Shown: piece after piece, positions 1-9,681 of the stretch
Layout: each line of letters begins with the position of its first letter
Numbering within the stretch: position 1 is the first letter of the stretch
Origin: Arthrobacter sp. MYb229
GTDB lineage: Bacteria; Actinomycetota; Actinomycetes; Actinomycetales; Micrococcaceae
Assembly: GCF_002975405.1 (NCBI RefSeq)
Contig: NZ_PCPS01000003.1
Span: forward strand, 369,939 to 433,938
Length of the DNA: 64,000 bases
Reading direction: 5' to 3'
Notes under the pieces: generated by a model
What the model was told of the DNA's origin: nothing
Databases searched by the model: none
Seen by the model: only the letters and a program-made list of their open reading frames with translations
Program-made: the position numbers and the translations under genes

Positions 1-777
1 GCGGAGCATCCGTTCACCTCAGAGCCCGAGGTACGGCTGGCGCTGAACCTCGCGGTCGACCGCGAGCAGCTGATCGACGCCGTGCTCGATGGCAGCGGCC
101 GGCCGGCATATACCTTCGTTTCCCCCGAATACGGCCGGAATTATGCGGCGAAGGCGACCTTCGCGCATGACCCGGAACGCGCCGCCGCCTTGCTCGACAA
201 GTCCGGTTGGGTCGAGTCGGAGCACGGGGTTCGCAGCAAGGACGGGGCCGAGGCGGCATTCACCGTGCTGTACAACCCGGGAGATTCCTTGCGCCGCGAC
301 CTCTCCCTGGCGGTGGCAGCGCAACTAGCCGAATTCGGCATCACGGTGGATGTTCGGGCAGCGACCTTTGACGAGGCCGAGCCACGCAGCACCCAAGATG
401 CCATCATGCTCGGCGGTGGCGACGACCCCTACGACGTTGATACCCAACTCTATAAAATGCTCCATTCCTCCTACCCGGAAGCCGGGGCCTACTATGACAA
501 CCCCAGCCGGTATGCCGACTCGGAGATGGACGAACAGCTGCATATCGGACGCACCAATCTGGACCCGGACGCGCGGTCCGCGGCCTACCGGAAGGTTCAG
601 CAGCGCTACGTTCAGCAGCCTTCCATGCTCCTGCTCGCCTTCCTGGACCACACCTACGTGCAGCGCAGCGACGTCAGCGAACACTGGAATACCTCCTCGC
701 TGCTCCTGGAACCCCACGACCACGGAACCACCTGGGGCCCTTGGGCAAAAATCCATGAATGGACCCGCAAGCAATGA
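1..777 (+). CDS. ABC transporter substrate-binding protein, peptide/nickel type (5' truncated)
   Basis: The reading frame is open from the first base of the window and ends at the TGA at 775-777, so only the C-terminal 258 residues are present. Phrases such as LALNLAVDREQLIDAV and the later AYRKVQQRYVQQPSMLLLAF are typical of SBP_bac_5 proteins, the extracellular lipoproteins that hand oligopeptides, dipeptides or nickel to an ABC importer. The signal peptide and N-lobe lie outside the window. The stop overlaps the ATG of the first permease (ATGA), which places it first in a four-gene importer operon. The ligand cannot be read from the sequence; a peptide is the default and nickel is possible given the urease operon nearby. 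Confidence 0.9.
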   Translation, partial: AEHPFTSEPEVRLALNLAVDREQLIDAVLDGSGRPAYTFVSPEYGRNYAAKATFAHDPERAAALLDKSGWVESEHGVRSKDGAEAAFTVLYNPGDSLRRDLSLAVAAQLAEFGITVDVRAATFDEAEPRSTQDAIMLGGGDDPYDVDTQLYKMLHSSYPEAGAYYDNPSRYADSEMDEQLHIGRTNLDPDARSAAYRKVQQRYVQQPSMLLLAFLDHTYVQRSDVSEHWNTSSLLLEPHDHGTTWGPWAKIHEWTRKQ

Positions 778-1781
778 CACGGCGCCGCGGGCAGCCAGGT
801 GGCCAACGGCTACGGGTGCGCACCGCCTCAGGCATCCTCGTGCGCCGGTTGCTCCTGGCCCTGCCGGTCACCGCGGGCATCACCGCCCTGGTGTTCTGGC
901 TGGCCTCTGTTGCTCCTTTCAACCCGTTAGCCAACTATCTCGGCTCGCGCTACGTACGCACCGATGCCACCCAGCGCGAAGCGCTGAACGAACAGCTGGG
1001 GCTGGACACCCCTTGGTTCCTCATGTGGTGGCGCTGGGCAGTAGACGCCGTGCACGGCGACTGGGGATTCTCCCGGCTCTACGCGCAACCGGTGCGCGAG
1101 GTACTGCTTGAACGGTTGCCCTATACCGCGCTGCTAACCCTGACCGGTTTGCTGCTTGCGGTCGTGGCTTCTCTGCTGCTGGCCTGGCTGGCCGCACGGC
1201 ACCGAGCGGGCGTCCTGGACCGGGCGGTGGTGCTCTTCGCGCAGTCTGCCCAGGCGCTGCCACCCTTCGTCCTGGCCTTGATCGCCATCGCAATCTTTGC
1301 GTTGGGATTGGGCATGCCCGCCGGCGGGGCCTCCTCGGCCGGAGCGGCCCCGACCGCCGGCACCATGCTGGTGCATCTGATCCTTCCGGCGATGGTCCTG
1401 GCCGTGAGCCTCCTGCCCTGGCTGCTGCTGAACCTGCGCAGCTCAATGTTCGAGGTCCTCGAATCGGATGCGATACTCGCCGCGCGTGGGCGCGGGGTAT
1501 CCGAAGCGCAGATCCTGCGCCACGAGGTATTGCCGGTTGCGGCCCTGCCTTTTTTGACCGTGGTGGGCAGCAGGTTGGGCGAGCTAGTCACCGGGGCGCT
1601 CCTCGTGGAGAGCGTATTCGCCTGGCCGGGCATCGCCTCGGCCGTCATCGATGCAGCGGTGGCGGGAGATTTTGCCCTGCTCGCGGCCGTCACCGCTTGT
1701 TCCTGCCTGATGGTTTTTGCCGGCAACGCGTTGGCCGACGCCGGTTACGTCCTGGCGGATCCGCGGGTGCGCGATGTCTAG
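774..1781 (+). CDS. ABC transporter permease, DppB/OppB family
   Basis: Inner-membrane channel subunit of 335 aa. I chose the ATG at 774, which overlaps the stop of the binding-protein gene, rather than the in-frame ATG at 759. The sequence has an N-terminal membrane helix followed by an extracytoplasmic stretch with the family phrase EQLGLDTPWFLMWWRW, then several hydrophobic segments. The cytoplasmic EAA loop (DAILAARGRGVSEAQILRHE, about residues 230-250) contacts the ATPase. Length and order of elements fit BPD_transp_1 permeases of the peptide/nickel class. It overlaps the next gene by 8 nt, consistent with translational coupling. Confidence 0.9.
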   Translation: MTRRRGQPGGQRLRVRTASGILVRRLLLALPVTAGITALVFWLASVAPFNPLANYLGSRYVRTDATQREALNEQLGLDTPWFLMWWRWAVDAVHGDWGFSRLYAQPVREVLLERLPYTALLTLTGLLLAVVASLLLAWLAARHRAGVLDRAVVLFAQSAQALPPFVLALIAIAIFALGLGMPAGGASSAGAAPTAGTMLVHLILPAMVLAVSLLPWLLLNLRSSMFEVLESDAILAARGRGVSEAQILRHEVLPVAALPFLTVVGSRLGELVTGALLVESVFAWPGIASAVIDAAVAGDFALLAAVTACSCLMVFAGNALADAGYVLADPRVRDV

Positions 1782-3327
1782 ACGACAGCTTTCCGCCGGA
1801 CTCATGGTTGGCGCGCTGGTGCTCTATGCGGTGTGCGTGCCGTGGCTGAACCCGCAGGCGGTTCACCGCGCAGACCTCAGCGCCGTCTTTCATCCGCCAA
1901 GCCTCGATCACCTGTTCGGCACCGATCAGCTGGGACGGGACCTGTGGGTGCGTTCGGCGCAGGCGCTGCGGCTCTCACTGCTGCTGGCAGCGGCCTCCGC
2001 TGCCGCATCCACGCTCATCGGTGTGGGAGTCGGCGTGCTGGCCGCCTACGCAGGGGGAATCGTCGACCGGATCGCCATGCGTCTGGTGGACACCTTGAAC
2101 GCGGTGCCGCACCTGCTGCTGAGCGTGGTGGTGTTGTCCATGTGGCCCGGGCGGTGGTGGGCTATCGTCGCCGCGATCGCGCTGACGCACTGGACGCAGG
2201 TCGCGCGCATTGTCCGTTCGCGTTTGATCAGCGAACGCGAATCACAGTATGTGGCGCTGTCCCGGGCGGCTGGCGCGCGGCCCCTGGCGATCTGGGTAAA
2301 TCACCTGATCCCCGCGGTAGCTCCCCAGGCTGCCATCGCCTTGGTGCTGCAGCTGCCCCATGCCATCTGGCATGAATCGGCATTGTCCTTCCTGGGCGTG
2401 GGACTGCCCCCGCAGGCGGCGTCCTTGGGGCTCATCCTGGAAGACGCCCGCGGCGGGGTGCTCTCCGGAGCCTGGTGGCTGCTGGTGATCCCCGCGGGCT
2501 TGCTGGTGCTGCTCAGCGCGGCGCTCTCCGCACTGGCCCACGAATCGGTTCCGCGATCCCGGACTCGGCGGCCGGCACCGCAGAACGCTTCCGGGGGATC
2601 CGCACCCACCGCAGCGAACCAGCCCGCCATTGAGGTCCGGGACCTGCGGCTCTGGTCCGAGTCCAAGGCCGGGGTACGCACCGAGATCCTGCACGAGCTG
2701 AACTACCAGGCAAAAACCGGACGCGTCAACGTCATCCTCGGGCCTTCCGGCGTCGGCAAAACCATGCTGCTGCGAGCCATGGCAGGGGTGCTTCCGCCTG
2801 CGCTGCAGGCCACCGGTTCCCTGTTTCTGCATGGGGCACGGCTGCAGTTGGGAACCACGCCTCATGCCACCGGCGGGCGGTTGGCCTTCGTTCCGGGGTC
2901 CGCGGCCACCGCGCTCAATCCGGTGCGCACCGTGGGCGCCACGATGCGACGCGAATTGCGCCGGCAGCGCCGCGGCAGCTCCGCCAAGGCGGTGGGCCAG
3001 GCCTTGGAACGGGTCGGACTGGATGCGCAATTGCGCATGCGCTTTCCGCATGAGCTCTCCGGCGGCCAGGCCCAACGCGTGCTGCTTGGCTTGGCATTGC
3101 TCGGCGACGCGCAGCTGATTCTCCTCGACGAACCGACCTCGGCCTTGGACCCGGCGAGCCGGCAGCAGCTTGGCGAGGTGCTGCAGGATCTGGCCCGTGC
3201 GGGCCGCACCGTTGTCATGGTCACCCATGATCTGGAACTTGCCGCCGAGCTGGCGGACGAGGTGAGCGTGGTGCAAGACGGCCGCGTGGCGCGCAGCATA
3301 GAAACGCGGCAGGAGAAGATCCAATGA
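1774..3327 (+). CDS. Fused ABC permease (DppC-like) and ATP-binding protein (DppD-like)
   Basis: One 517-aa reading frame joins two subunits that are usually separate. Residues about 1-260 form a DppC-type permease with the phrase LFGTDQLGRDLWVR near the start and an EAA loop (YVALSRAAGARPLAIWVNHL) around 158-180. After a Pro/Arg/Ala-rich linker (about 260-280) comes an ATPase domain with Walker A GPSGVGKT (about 323), signature LSGGQ (about 427) and Walker B LILLDEPT (about 447). Start ATG 1774 was chosen because it overlaps the stop of the upstream permease. Permease/ATPase fusions of this transporter class are known in actinobacteria. The stop overlaps the next ATG (ATGA). Confidence 0.9.
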   Translation: MSRRQLSAGLMVGALVLYAVCVPWLNPQAVHRADLSAVFHPPSLDHLFGTDQLGRDLWVRSAQALRLSLLLAAASAAASTLIGVGVGVLAAYAGGIVDRIAMRLVDTLNAVPHLLLSVVVLSMWPGRWWAIVAAIALTHWTQVARIVRSRLISERESQYVALSRAAGARPLAIWVNHLIPAVAPQAAIALVLQLPHAIWHESALSFLGVGLPPQAASLGLILEDARGGVLSGAWWLLVIPAGLLVLLSAALSALAHESVPRSRTRRPAPQNASGGSAPTAANQPAIEVRDLRLWSESKAGVRTEILHELNYQAKTGRVNVILGPSGVGKTMLLRAMAGVLPPALQATGSLFLHGARLQLGTTPHATGGRLAFVPGSAATALNPVRTVGATMRRELRRQRRGSSAKAVGQALERVGLDAQLRMRFPHELSGGQAQRVLLGLALLGDAQLILLDEPTSALDPASRQQLGEVLQDLARAGRTVVMVTHDLELAAELADEVSVVQDGRVARSIETRQEKIQ

Positions 3328-4040
3328 GCCTGGAATTAGTCGACGTCTGCTCTGGATATCCGAGTGCGCCGCAGCTGCTTCGCGGGGTAAATCTGCGAAT
3401 CGAGCGGGGCGAAGTAGTGGGTATCCGAGGGGACTCCGGGGCCGGGAAAAGCACCATGCTCAACATTGCGGCATTGCTGAAGTCCCCCGCCAGCGGGCGG
3501 GTAGTGGTCGCCGGGCAACCGGTGGACCAGCGCCGCCCGGTGCCGCTGGAAATCCGCACCAAAATTGGCATCGTGCCCCAGTCCACGCGCGCGGCCACCG
3601 ATCCCCGACAACGTCTAGGTGCCCTGTTGGCGGCCCCGCTGGCCTTCGCCGACGGCGCGATCAAGGTCCACCCCGAACGCTACCGCGACCAATTGCACCG
3701 GCTATGCCTGCGCGTCGAGCTCGACCCGGGATTGCTGCAACGCCGCGCGGCGGAGGTTTCCGATGGCCAGCTCCAGCGGGTGCTGCTGGCGCGCGCGCTG
3801 AGCCTGGACCCTTGGGTCCTGGTGTGCGACGAACCGACCGCGCAACTCGATGAGCAGACCAAGGCAACGATCTTGCGGCTGCTCACGGCGCAGGCGGCGG
3901 CAGGTTCGGCGGTGCTGCTGGCCTCGCACGACGCCGTCGGCCTGCACGCGATTTGCGACCGGGTACTGGACTTCCCCGGCTCATTTATGCCACCTTTAGC
4001 CACTGCCCGGAAAGCACCGGGAGCACCAGACCTCGTGTGA
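3324..4040 (+). CDS. ABC transporter ATP-binding protein, DppF-like
   Basis: A 238-aa cytoplasmic ATPase that would pair with the ATPase half of the preceding fusion. Walker A GDSGAGKST lies near residue 37, the signature reads VSDGQLQRV instead of the canonical LSGGQ (near 145), and Walker B reads VLVCDEPTAQLD (near 165), followed by the switch His in ASHD. It lacks the C-terminal oligopeptide extension of most DppF proteins, so it is shorter than the family norm. The 4-nt overlap with the fusion gene shows the same operon. The degenerate signature may mean an asymmetric pair with one weaker ATP site, which is inference. Confidence 0.88.
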   Translation: MSLELVDVCSGYPSAPQLLRGVNLRIERGEVVGIRGDSGAGKSTMLNIAALLKSPASGRVVVAGQPVDQRRPVPLEIRTKIGIVPQSTRAATDPRQRLGALLAAPLAFADGAIKVHPERYRDQLHRLCLRVELDPGLLQRRAAEVSDGQLQRVLLARALSLDPWVLVCDEPTAQLDEQTKATILRLLTAQAAAGSAVLLASHDAVGLHAICDRVLDFPGSFMPPLATARKAPGAPDLV

Positions 4041-4239
4041 AGCGGCGCCAATCGGTCTCTTTGACCCACTATTTAGCCTGCGAGCCCGGTGTTTAGGGTT
4101 CCGCTTGCTTCTTTGGAATAATCCCAAGTGGTGGCGCTTGGCCACCGGCGCCTTTCGCCACTTCTTCTCCGGCCAGTGAGCCACCTCCTGCCGGCCAATG
4201 ACCGCGGCTCTCAAGCCAGATCAAGGGACTGTGATTCTA

Positions 4240-5223
4240 ATGTCTTCGAAAATCCGTATTGGCATAGCCGGCTATGGCAACCTCGGCCGCGGCGTGCAGG
4301 CCGCAATTTCCAAGAACCAGGATATGGAACTGGTCGGTGTCTACAGCCGCCGCGACCCGCAGAGCCTCGAACTGGCCCAGCCAGCCGCGCGCTACTCGGT
4401 CGACGTCTTGGCCGAGCACGTCGACGACATCGACGTGCTGATCCTCTGCGGCGGTTCCAAATCCGACTTGCCCGAACAGGGCCCGCGGCTGGCGGCGCTG
4501 TTCAACACCGTGGACAGCTTCGACACCCACGCGCGCATCCCGGAGTACTACGAGTCCGTGGACGCCCCGGCGAAGGCCGCGGGCAAGACCGCGCTCATCT
4601 CCGCCGGTTGGGATCCGGGCATGTTCTCCATCAACCGGGTCTATGGCGAAGCCCTGCTGCCGGACGGGGAAACCTACACCTTCTGGGGCCGCGGGCTGAG
4701 CCAGGGACATTCCGACGCGGTGCGCCGCGTGCCCGGAGTCGCCGCCGGCGTGCAGTACACCATCCCCAGCCCCGAGGCGATCGAGCAGGTGCGCGCCGGG
4801 CTGCGCCCGAGCCTGAGCACCCGCGAGAAGCACCAGCGCGAATGCTTCGTGGTCCTTGAAGACGGCGCAGATGAGAACACCGTGCGCCAGGCAATCGTGA
4901 GCATGGAGCACTATTTCGACCAGTATGACACCACCGTGCACTTCATCGACGCGCAGCAGCTGGCGGCCGAGCACTCGGACATGCCGCACGGCGGATTCGT
5001 GATCCGTTCGGGCACTACCAGCGACGCGCAGAAGCAGGTTATCGAGTACTCGCTGGCGCTCGGCTCCAACCCGGAGTTCACCTCCAGCGTGCTGGTGGCC
5101 TATGCCCGCGCGGTGCACCGCATGAACCGCGCCGGTACCACCGGCGCGCAGACCGTCTTCGATGTGGCCCCGGGGCTGCTTTCGCCACGCTCCGCGGCAC
5201 AGCTGCGCGCGGACATGCTCTAA
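4240..5223 (+). CDS. ddh: meso-diaminopimelate D-dehydrogenase
   Basis: A 327-aa NADPH-dependent enzyme (EC 1.4.1.16) that reductively aminates tetrahydrodipicolinate to meso-diaminopimelate in one step, a shortcut in lysine biosynthesis. The N-terminus carries the dinucleotide-binding phrase GIAGYGNLGRGV (residues 7-18); phrases DTHARIPEYY, SAGWDPGMFSINR, WGRGLSQGHSDAVRR and the C-terminal AYARAVHRMNR match the family seen in Corynebacterium. Start ATG 4240 was preferred over 4198 because an AAGGGA stretch lies upstream and the protein then starts just before the Rossmann fold. It stands alone between the importer and the urease operon. Confidence 0.93.
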   Translation: MSSKIRIGIAGYGNLGRGVQAAISKNQDMELVGVYSRRDPQSLELAQPAARYSVDVLAEHVDDIDVLILCGGSKSDLPEQGPRLAALFNTVDSFDTHARIPEYYESVDAPAKAAGKTALISAGWDPGMFSINRVYGEALLPDGETYTFWGRGLSQGHSDAVRRVPGVAAGVQYTIPSPEAIEQVRAGLRPSLSTREKHQRECFVVLEDGADENTVRQAIVSMEHYFDQYDTTVHFIDAQQLAAEHSDMPHGGFVIRSGTTSDAQKQVIEYSLALGSNPEFTSSVLVAYARAVHRMNRAGTTGAQTVFDVAPGLLSPRSAAQLRADML

Positions 5224-5227
5224 ACCC

Positions 5228-5253
5228 AACCTGCGCTAGTACTTGCGCAGGTT
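5228..5253. terminator. Bidirectional terminator-like hairpin between ddh and ureD
   Basis: AACCTGCGC (5228-5236) and GCGCAGGTT (5245-5253) form a perfect 9-bp stem with an 8-nt loop at the meeting point of the convergent genes ddh and ureD. It overlaps the last codons of ureD. No long T tract follows on either strand, so its strength is uncertain. Confidence 0.6.
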
Positions 5254-6123
5254 CACCGGCCCCTGGCCGCGCAAGCGCGCACGCAGCTCGTTGACGATGC
5301 CCAGCATCACCGCGGTGGCGGACTCGGTCGAGGTGCCAAGCGTGCGCACGGCCACCCCGGCGGTGGGCGTCTGCGAGACGCCCACGTGCACCGCTTGGCG
5401 CTGCTGCCCGGCAATCCGGTAGGCGACCTCGCGCAGTTGCTCCACCAGCGCCGCGTCGATGCGCGCATCCACCGCCAACAGCATGCCCACGTGGGTAGCT
5501 TGCTGGAGGTAGAGCTGCGAGTCGAGCGACTGGTCCCCCGGCTGCACCCAGAGGTTGTCCAGCACCGCCAGCTTCCCCTCCGCCCGCACCTGCGTGCGAA
5601 GCCGCAACTGGTCATAGCGGAAGAGCGTGCCGTCCGGGCTCCACCCCGGGGTGAGGATCTCGAACTGCACCAACGAGGCATCGGCCGCCATATCCACCAC
5701 CAGTTCCTGGCGGTAGCTGGCATCCCGGTAGGCGATCAGCTGGTCGGGCAGGTATTCAAGTACCGCACCGGATCCCAAGCGCACCAGCATCTCCTGGCTG
5801 GCCTCGCCCTGCGGGGTGCGGTAGACCTTGGTGGCCGACTGCGTGGTCAGCAGCAGGCTGCTGCCGGCTTCCACCTCCACCTCGATGCCGTAGCGATCGG
5901 CCCCCAGGTACCCGCCGCCGGGGTTCACGATGGTGTAGCAGACCTGCGCGCTGTCATCCAGGTAGTGCGGACGCAGCACCCGCAAGGCACCCTGATGGTA
6001 CTGCGCGGTGGCGATGTCCTTGCCCGAACGCCGGCCGATGCGCAGCCGCAGCTCCCCGACCAGCCGGCCGGTGAACGGAGTGGGAGCCAGCGCCGGCGCG
6101 CGGCGCGCGGTGGGAGCGGCCAC
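5236..6123 (-). CDS. ureD: Urease accessory protein UreD
   Basis: A 295-aa assembly protein that binds the urease apoenzyme and, with UreF and UreG, delivers nickel to the active site. The family phrases LLTTQSATKVYRTPQ, LEYLPDQLIAYRDASYRQE and TPGWSPDG are present. The start is a GTG at 6123 whose last base is shared with the ureG stop (TAGTG), so it is translationally coupled as the last gene of the urease operon. The N-terminus has an Ala/Pro/Arg-rich stretch of about 15 residues before the conserved region. Confidence 0.93.
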   Translation of the reverse strand: MAAPTARRAPALAPTPFTGRLVGELRLRIGRRSGKDIATAQYHQGALRVLRPHYLDDSAQVCYTIVNPGGGYLGADRYGIEVEVEAGSSLLLTTQSATKVYRTPQGEASQEMLVRLGSGAVLEYLPDQLIAYRDASYRQELVVDMAADASLVQFEILTPGWSPDGTLFRYDQLRLRTQVRAEGKLAVLDNLWVQPGDQSLDSQLYLQQATHVGMLLAVDARIDAALVEQLREVAYRIAGQQRQAVHVGVSQTPTAGVAVRTLGTSTESATAVMLGIVNELRARLRGQGPVNLRKY

Positions 6124-6734
6124 TAGCCCAGATCCGTCATCAGCACGTCGCGGCGCAACCAGCCAATAACCTGCTCCAGGCCTTCATCGGTTTTCAGGTT
6201 CGTGAAGCAAAATGGCTTGTCCGCGCGGAACTGCTTGGAGTCCGACTCCATCACCGACAAATCGGCTCCGACGTATGGGGCCAGATCGGTCTTGTTGATG
6301 ATGAACAGGTCGGATTTGATCATGCCCTGCCCGGCCTTGCGCGGGATCTTCTCGCCCTGGGCCACGTCGATGATGTAGATGGAGAAATCCACCAGCTCCG
6401 GAGAGAATGTGGCCGAGAGGTTATCTCCCCCGGATTCCACGAAGATGATCTGCAGATCGGGGTGCTTGGCCTTCAGCTCCTCGATGGCCGCAGAGTTCAT
6501 CGAGGTATCCTCGCGGATGGCGGTGTGCGGGCAGCCTCCGGTCTCGATCCCGACGATCCGATCCAGCGGCAGCACCCCGTTGGCGGCCAGGATCTTGGCG
6601 TCCTCGATGGTGTAGATGTCGTTGGTGATGGCGGCCATGGAGATCTCGCCATCCAGCGCGCGGGTGATGCGCTCGATGAGCTGGGTTTTGCCGGCCCCGA
6701 CCGGGCCTCCGACGCCAATGCGGATTGGTTCCAT
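6123..6734 (-). CDS. ureG: Urease accessory GTPase UreG
   Basis: A 203-aa SIMIBI-class GTPase that powers nickel insertion into urease. The P-loop GGPVGAGKT lies at residues 9-17, the metal-binding Cys-Pro-His motif is seen in [15 protein letters not shown], and [13 protein letters not shown] supplies base specificity. I use ATG 6734 rather than an upstream TTG at 6749, because the GAGGAG ribosome site falls inside the longer version. It sits between ureF and ureD in the minus-strand operon. Confidence 0.96.
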   Translation of the reverse strand: MEPIRIGVGGPVGAGKTQLIERITRALDGEISMAAITNDIYTIEDAKILAANGVLPLDRIVGIETGGCPHTAIREDTSMNSAAIEELKAKHPDLQIIFVESGGDNLSATFSPELVDFSIYIIDVAQGEKIPRKAGQGMIKSDLFIINKTDLAPYVGADLSVMESDSKQFRADKPFCFTNLKTDEGLEQVIGWLRRDVLMTDLG

Positions 6735-6781
6735 TGTTGTGCTCCTCAAATTATTGGGGCCGCCAATCGGCGGCCGGTGTA

Positions 6782-7477
6782 CTAAGACATGAACATGCGG
6801 GCGCGCAGGTGCTCATGTCGCATTTGCGCGATCTCCAGGCCAGGGATCGCGGCGCCCAGGTCTTGGTCATCAAGGCTGAAGATCTTCGCCACGGAGCGCG
6901 TCACCGGTTCGTGCATGGCGCGCAGTACCCGTTGGCCCGCATTCTGGCCCAGCGGGATCGCGCGGATGGCGTTCTGCGTCAGGCTCGTGACGGTGGAGAA
7001 CAGATAGCTGTTCACGGTGTCCGCCACCGGGGCTCCGGCCGCGCGGGCACCGAGCGCGAAGGCGATCCCCGGATGCCCGGCGCAGTGCCCGGATTCAACC
7101 GCCTGCACATAGCCTTCGAGTTCCTCGCTCGGAGAGACGACGCTGGCCACCGCGAGCATCCGCTTGCCCATTTTGACGGCGGCTTCGCGCAGCTGCCGCG
7201 GCAATGCCGCGGCGTGGATCATCGCGTCCAATTCCATGATCCGCTCCGGGCTCATCGCCTCGTGGGCCAGGCGCACCACCAGCCCGTCGGTGTAGCTCAG
7301 CGATTGGGTGAGGAACAGCTCCACCCACTTGGCGAAGCTCTCCTCGTCATGCACCCCTCCGTCCGCCAGATAGCTTTCCATCCCGAAGGAGTGGCTGAAT
7401 GCCCCGGTGGGCAATGCCGAGTCGGAAAGCTGCATCAGGGTCAGCAGGTGCGATGCGCTAGTGGGTGTGTTCGGCAT
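6782..7477 (-). CDS. ureF: Urease accessory protein UreF
   Basis: A 231-aa helical protein that acts as the activating partner of UreG within the UreD-UreF-UreG complex on apo-urease. Recognised from [24 protein letters not shown] near the N-terminus and from [38 protein letters not shown] in the C-terminal half. The start overlaps the 3' end of ureE by 20 nt, indicating coupling. A 47-nt gap separates it from ureG. Confidence 0.95.
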   Translation of the reverse strand: MPNTPTSASHLLTLMQLSDSALPTGAFSHSFGMESYLADGGVHDEESFAKWVELFLTQSLSYTDGLVVRLAHEAMSPERIMELDAMIHAAALPRQLREAAVKMGKRMLAVASVVSPSEELEGYVQAVESGHCAGHPGIAFALGARAAGAPVADTVNSYLFSTVTSLTQNAIRAIPLGQNAGQRVLRAMHEPVTRSVAKIFSLDDQDLGAAIPGLEIAQMRHEHLRARMFMS

Positions 7478-7931
7478 GGCGGAACGGTACCGGCATCACG
7501 CGTTCTTGCCGGTTGTACGGGGTTTGCTGGTGCTCCAGGAAGTCGGACACGGTGTGGTCGTACTGGACCACCATCACCTGCGCCGCGTATTCGGATTCTT
7601 CGCCGAAGAACTGCGCCTGCAGGTGGCGGTTGCCCAGCGCGTGGGCGACCTGCCCCATTTCCAGGATGCTGCGCGGGGCGATCACCAGCACGTCGGTGGG
7701 CAACACCGACACGGTGATCATTTCGGTATCCGAAAGGTACAGGATGTCCCCGTCCCGCAGGTCCGGGCCGGGGGCCAGCCGGATCCCCAGTTCCCGGTTG
7801 TGGTCGCTGGTGACGCGTTGAATCCTCTTGACCAGCGCGGAGCTGGGCAGCACCACCTTTTCGTGGTGCCGGCCGGCGTACCGCTCGGCCGGCAGCTCGT
7901 GGACATTGCCCACAAGTTGTTCAATGATCAT
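7458..7931 (-). CDS. ureE: Urease nickel chaperone UreE
   Basis: A 157-aa metallochaperone that delivers Ni(II) to the UreG complex. It has the N-terminal peptide-binding domain (KVVLPSSALVKRIQRV, then GPDLRDGDILYL) and a C-terminal metal-binding domain with ALGNRHLQAQFF and a His-containing tail (RHAEHTH). The tail is short compared with the poly-His tails of some enterobacterial UreE. The gene lies downstream of ureC with a 35-nt gap. Confidence 0.94.
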   Translation of the reverse strand: MIIEQLVGNVHELPAERYAGRHHEKVVLPSSALVKRIQRVTSDHNRELGIRLAPGPDLRDGDILYLSDTEMITVSVLPTDVLVIAPRSILEMGQVAHALGNRHLQAQFFGEESEYAAQVMVVQYDHTVSDFLEHQQTPYNRQERVMPVPFRHAEHTH

Positions 7932-7966
7932 AGTTCTCCTCTAGAATTTGCCGGGCCGCAAACGGC

Positions 7967-9679
7967 CTAGAACAGGAAATAGCGCTGAGCCATCGGCAGA
8001 ACCTCTGAAGGTTCGCAGGTGGCCAGCTCACCGTCCACGGTGACCTGGTAGGTCTGCGGGTCAACCAGGATCTCCGGGGTCCCGCTGTTATATTTCAGAT
8101 CCGACTTGGACAGCTCGCGGATTCCTTGGCAGGCGCGGATCACCTTGCGCAGGCGCAACCGCTCGGGCACGCCCTCGTCGATGGCCGCCTTGGACAGGAA
8201 GGTGATCGATGATGCCTGCACCGCGGTGCCCAAGGCACCGAAGTTCATCCGCATGGTGCGCGGCTGCGGGGTGGGGATGGACCCGTTCGCATCTCCCATC
8301 ACCGACTGGATGATCTGTCCGCCCTTGATGATCATCTCCGGCTTGACCCCGAAAAATGCCGGATCCCAGAGGACCAGGTCGGCGAATTTGCCTTCCTCGA
8401 CGCTGCCGATGGAATATGCAATGCCGTGGGCAATGGCCGGGTTGATCGTGTACTTCGCGACGTAGCGCTTGAGCCGGAAGTTGTCCCCCACCACGCCGTC
8501 GCCCTCCAGCTTGCCGCGCTGGCGTTTCATCGCGTCGGCTACCTGCCAGGTGCGCAAGACGACCTCTCCCACCCGGCCCATGGCCTGGGAATCCGAGGAG
8601 GTAATCGAGAAAACGCCCATATCGTGCAGCACGTCTTCGGCGGCGATGGTCTCCGGGCGGATCCGCGAGTCGGCGAAGGCCACATCCTCGGGAATATCGG
8701 CATTCAGGTGGTGCGCGACCATCAGCATGTCCAGGTGCTCGTCCACCGTGTTGTTGGTGTAGGGAAGCGTCGGGTTGGTGGATGCCGGAAGCACGTTGGG
8801 CAGCCCCGCCATGCGGATGATGTCCGGGGCGTGGCCGCCGCCGGCGCCTTCGGTGTGGAAGGTGTGGATCACCCGTCCGGCGATGGCCGCGATGGTGTCT
8901 TCCACGAAGCCGCATTCGTTGAGCGTATCGGCATGGATGGCCACCTGCACGTCGAATTCGTCGGCAACCTTCAGCGAGTTGTCGATGGATGAGGTGGTGG
9001 CGCCCCAGTCCTCGTGGATCTTCAACCCGATCACCCCGGCGCGTACCTGTTCGGCGAGCGGCGCACGGTCGCTGGCGTGGCCCTTGCCGAGCAAACCGAT
9101 GTTGATCGGCAGGTTCTCCACCGCCTGCAGCATCCGGGAGATATGCCAAGGTCCGGGGGTAACCGTGGTGGCCTTGGAAGCGTCCGAGGGGCCCGCTCCG
9201 CCACCGATGAGCGTGGTGGTGCCGGCGGATAAGGCCACCGGAACCTGGTCCGGGGAGACGAAGTGGATATGGGTATCGATGGCCCCGGCGGTGAGGATCT
9301 TGTGCTCGCCGGCGATGATGTCGGTGGCCGCGCCGATGACGATGTCCACGCCATCGGAAATATCCGGGTTGCCGGCCTTGCCGATCTTGAAGATATGCCC
9401 ATCGCGCAGGGCCACATCCGCCTTGTAGATGCCGGTGTAGTCCAGCACAACGACGTTGGTGATCACCGTATCGGGCACATCCTGGTCACGGGTCAACCGT
9501 CCGTTTTGACCCATGCCGTCACGGATGACCTTGCCGCCGCCGAAGACGACTTCCTCGCCGTAGGTGGTGTAGTCCTTTTCAATTTCAAGGATAAGTTCGG
9601 TGTCTGCCAGGCGGATGGCGTCGCCGGTGGTAGGCCCGTACATTTCCGCATATTGCTTGCGGCTGAGTTCGAAGCTCAT
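7967..9679 (-). CDS. ureC: Urease alpha subunit UreC
   Basis: Catalytic subunit of 570 aa (EC 3.5.1.5), hydrolysing urea to ammonia and carbamate at a di-nickel centre in the cytoplasm. Nickel ligands are seen in THIH (residues 136-139) and the carbamylated lysine is Lys220 in GLKIHEDWG. The flap and active-site His region reads [14 protein letters not shown] (about 274-287), and MVAHHLN precedes the conserved Cys-less part of the flap in this reading. Length equals that of the bacterial enzyme. ATG 9679 has a GGAGAG ribosome site lying over the end of ureB, only 2 nt upstream. Confidence 0.97.
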   Translation of the reverse strand: MSFELSRKQYAEMYGPTTGDAIRLADTELILEIEKDYTTYGEEVVFGGGKVIRDGMGQNGRLTRDQDVPDTVITNVVVLDYTGIYKADVALRDGHIFKIGKAGNPDISDGVDIVIGAATDIIAGEHKILTAGAIDTHIHFVSPDQVPVALSAGTTTLIGGGAGPSDASKATTVTPGPWHISRMLQAVENLPINIGLLGKGHASDRAPLAEQVRAGVIGLKIHEDWGATTSSIDNSLKVADEFDVQVAIHADTLNECGFVEDTIAAIAGRVIHTFHTEGAGGGHAPDIIRMAGLPNVLPASTNPTLPYTNNTVDEHLDMLMVAHHLNADIPEDVAFADSRIRPETIAAEDVLHDMGVFSITSSDSQAMGRVGEVVLRTWQVADAMKRQRGKLEGDGVVGDNFRLKRYVAKYTINPAIAHGIAYSIGSVEEGKFADLVLWDPAFFGVKPEMIIKGGQIIQSVMGDANGSIPTPQPRTMRMNFGALGTAVQASSITFLSKAAIDEGVPERLRLRKVIRACQGIRELSKSDLKYNSGTPEILVDPQTYQVTVDGELATCEPSEVLPMAQRYFLF

Positions 9680-9681
9680 CT

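Noticed and set aside
4041..4239. Possible riboswitch before ddh
   Set aside because: The region has short complementary stretches but no lysine-riboswitch or other consensus I could match.
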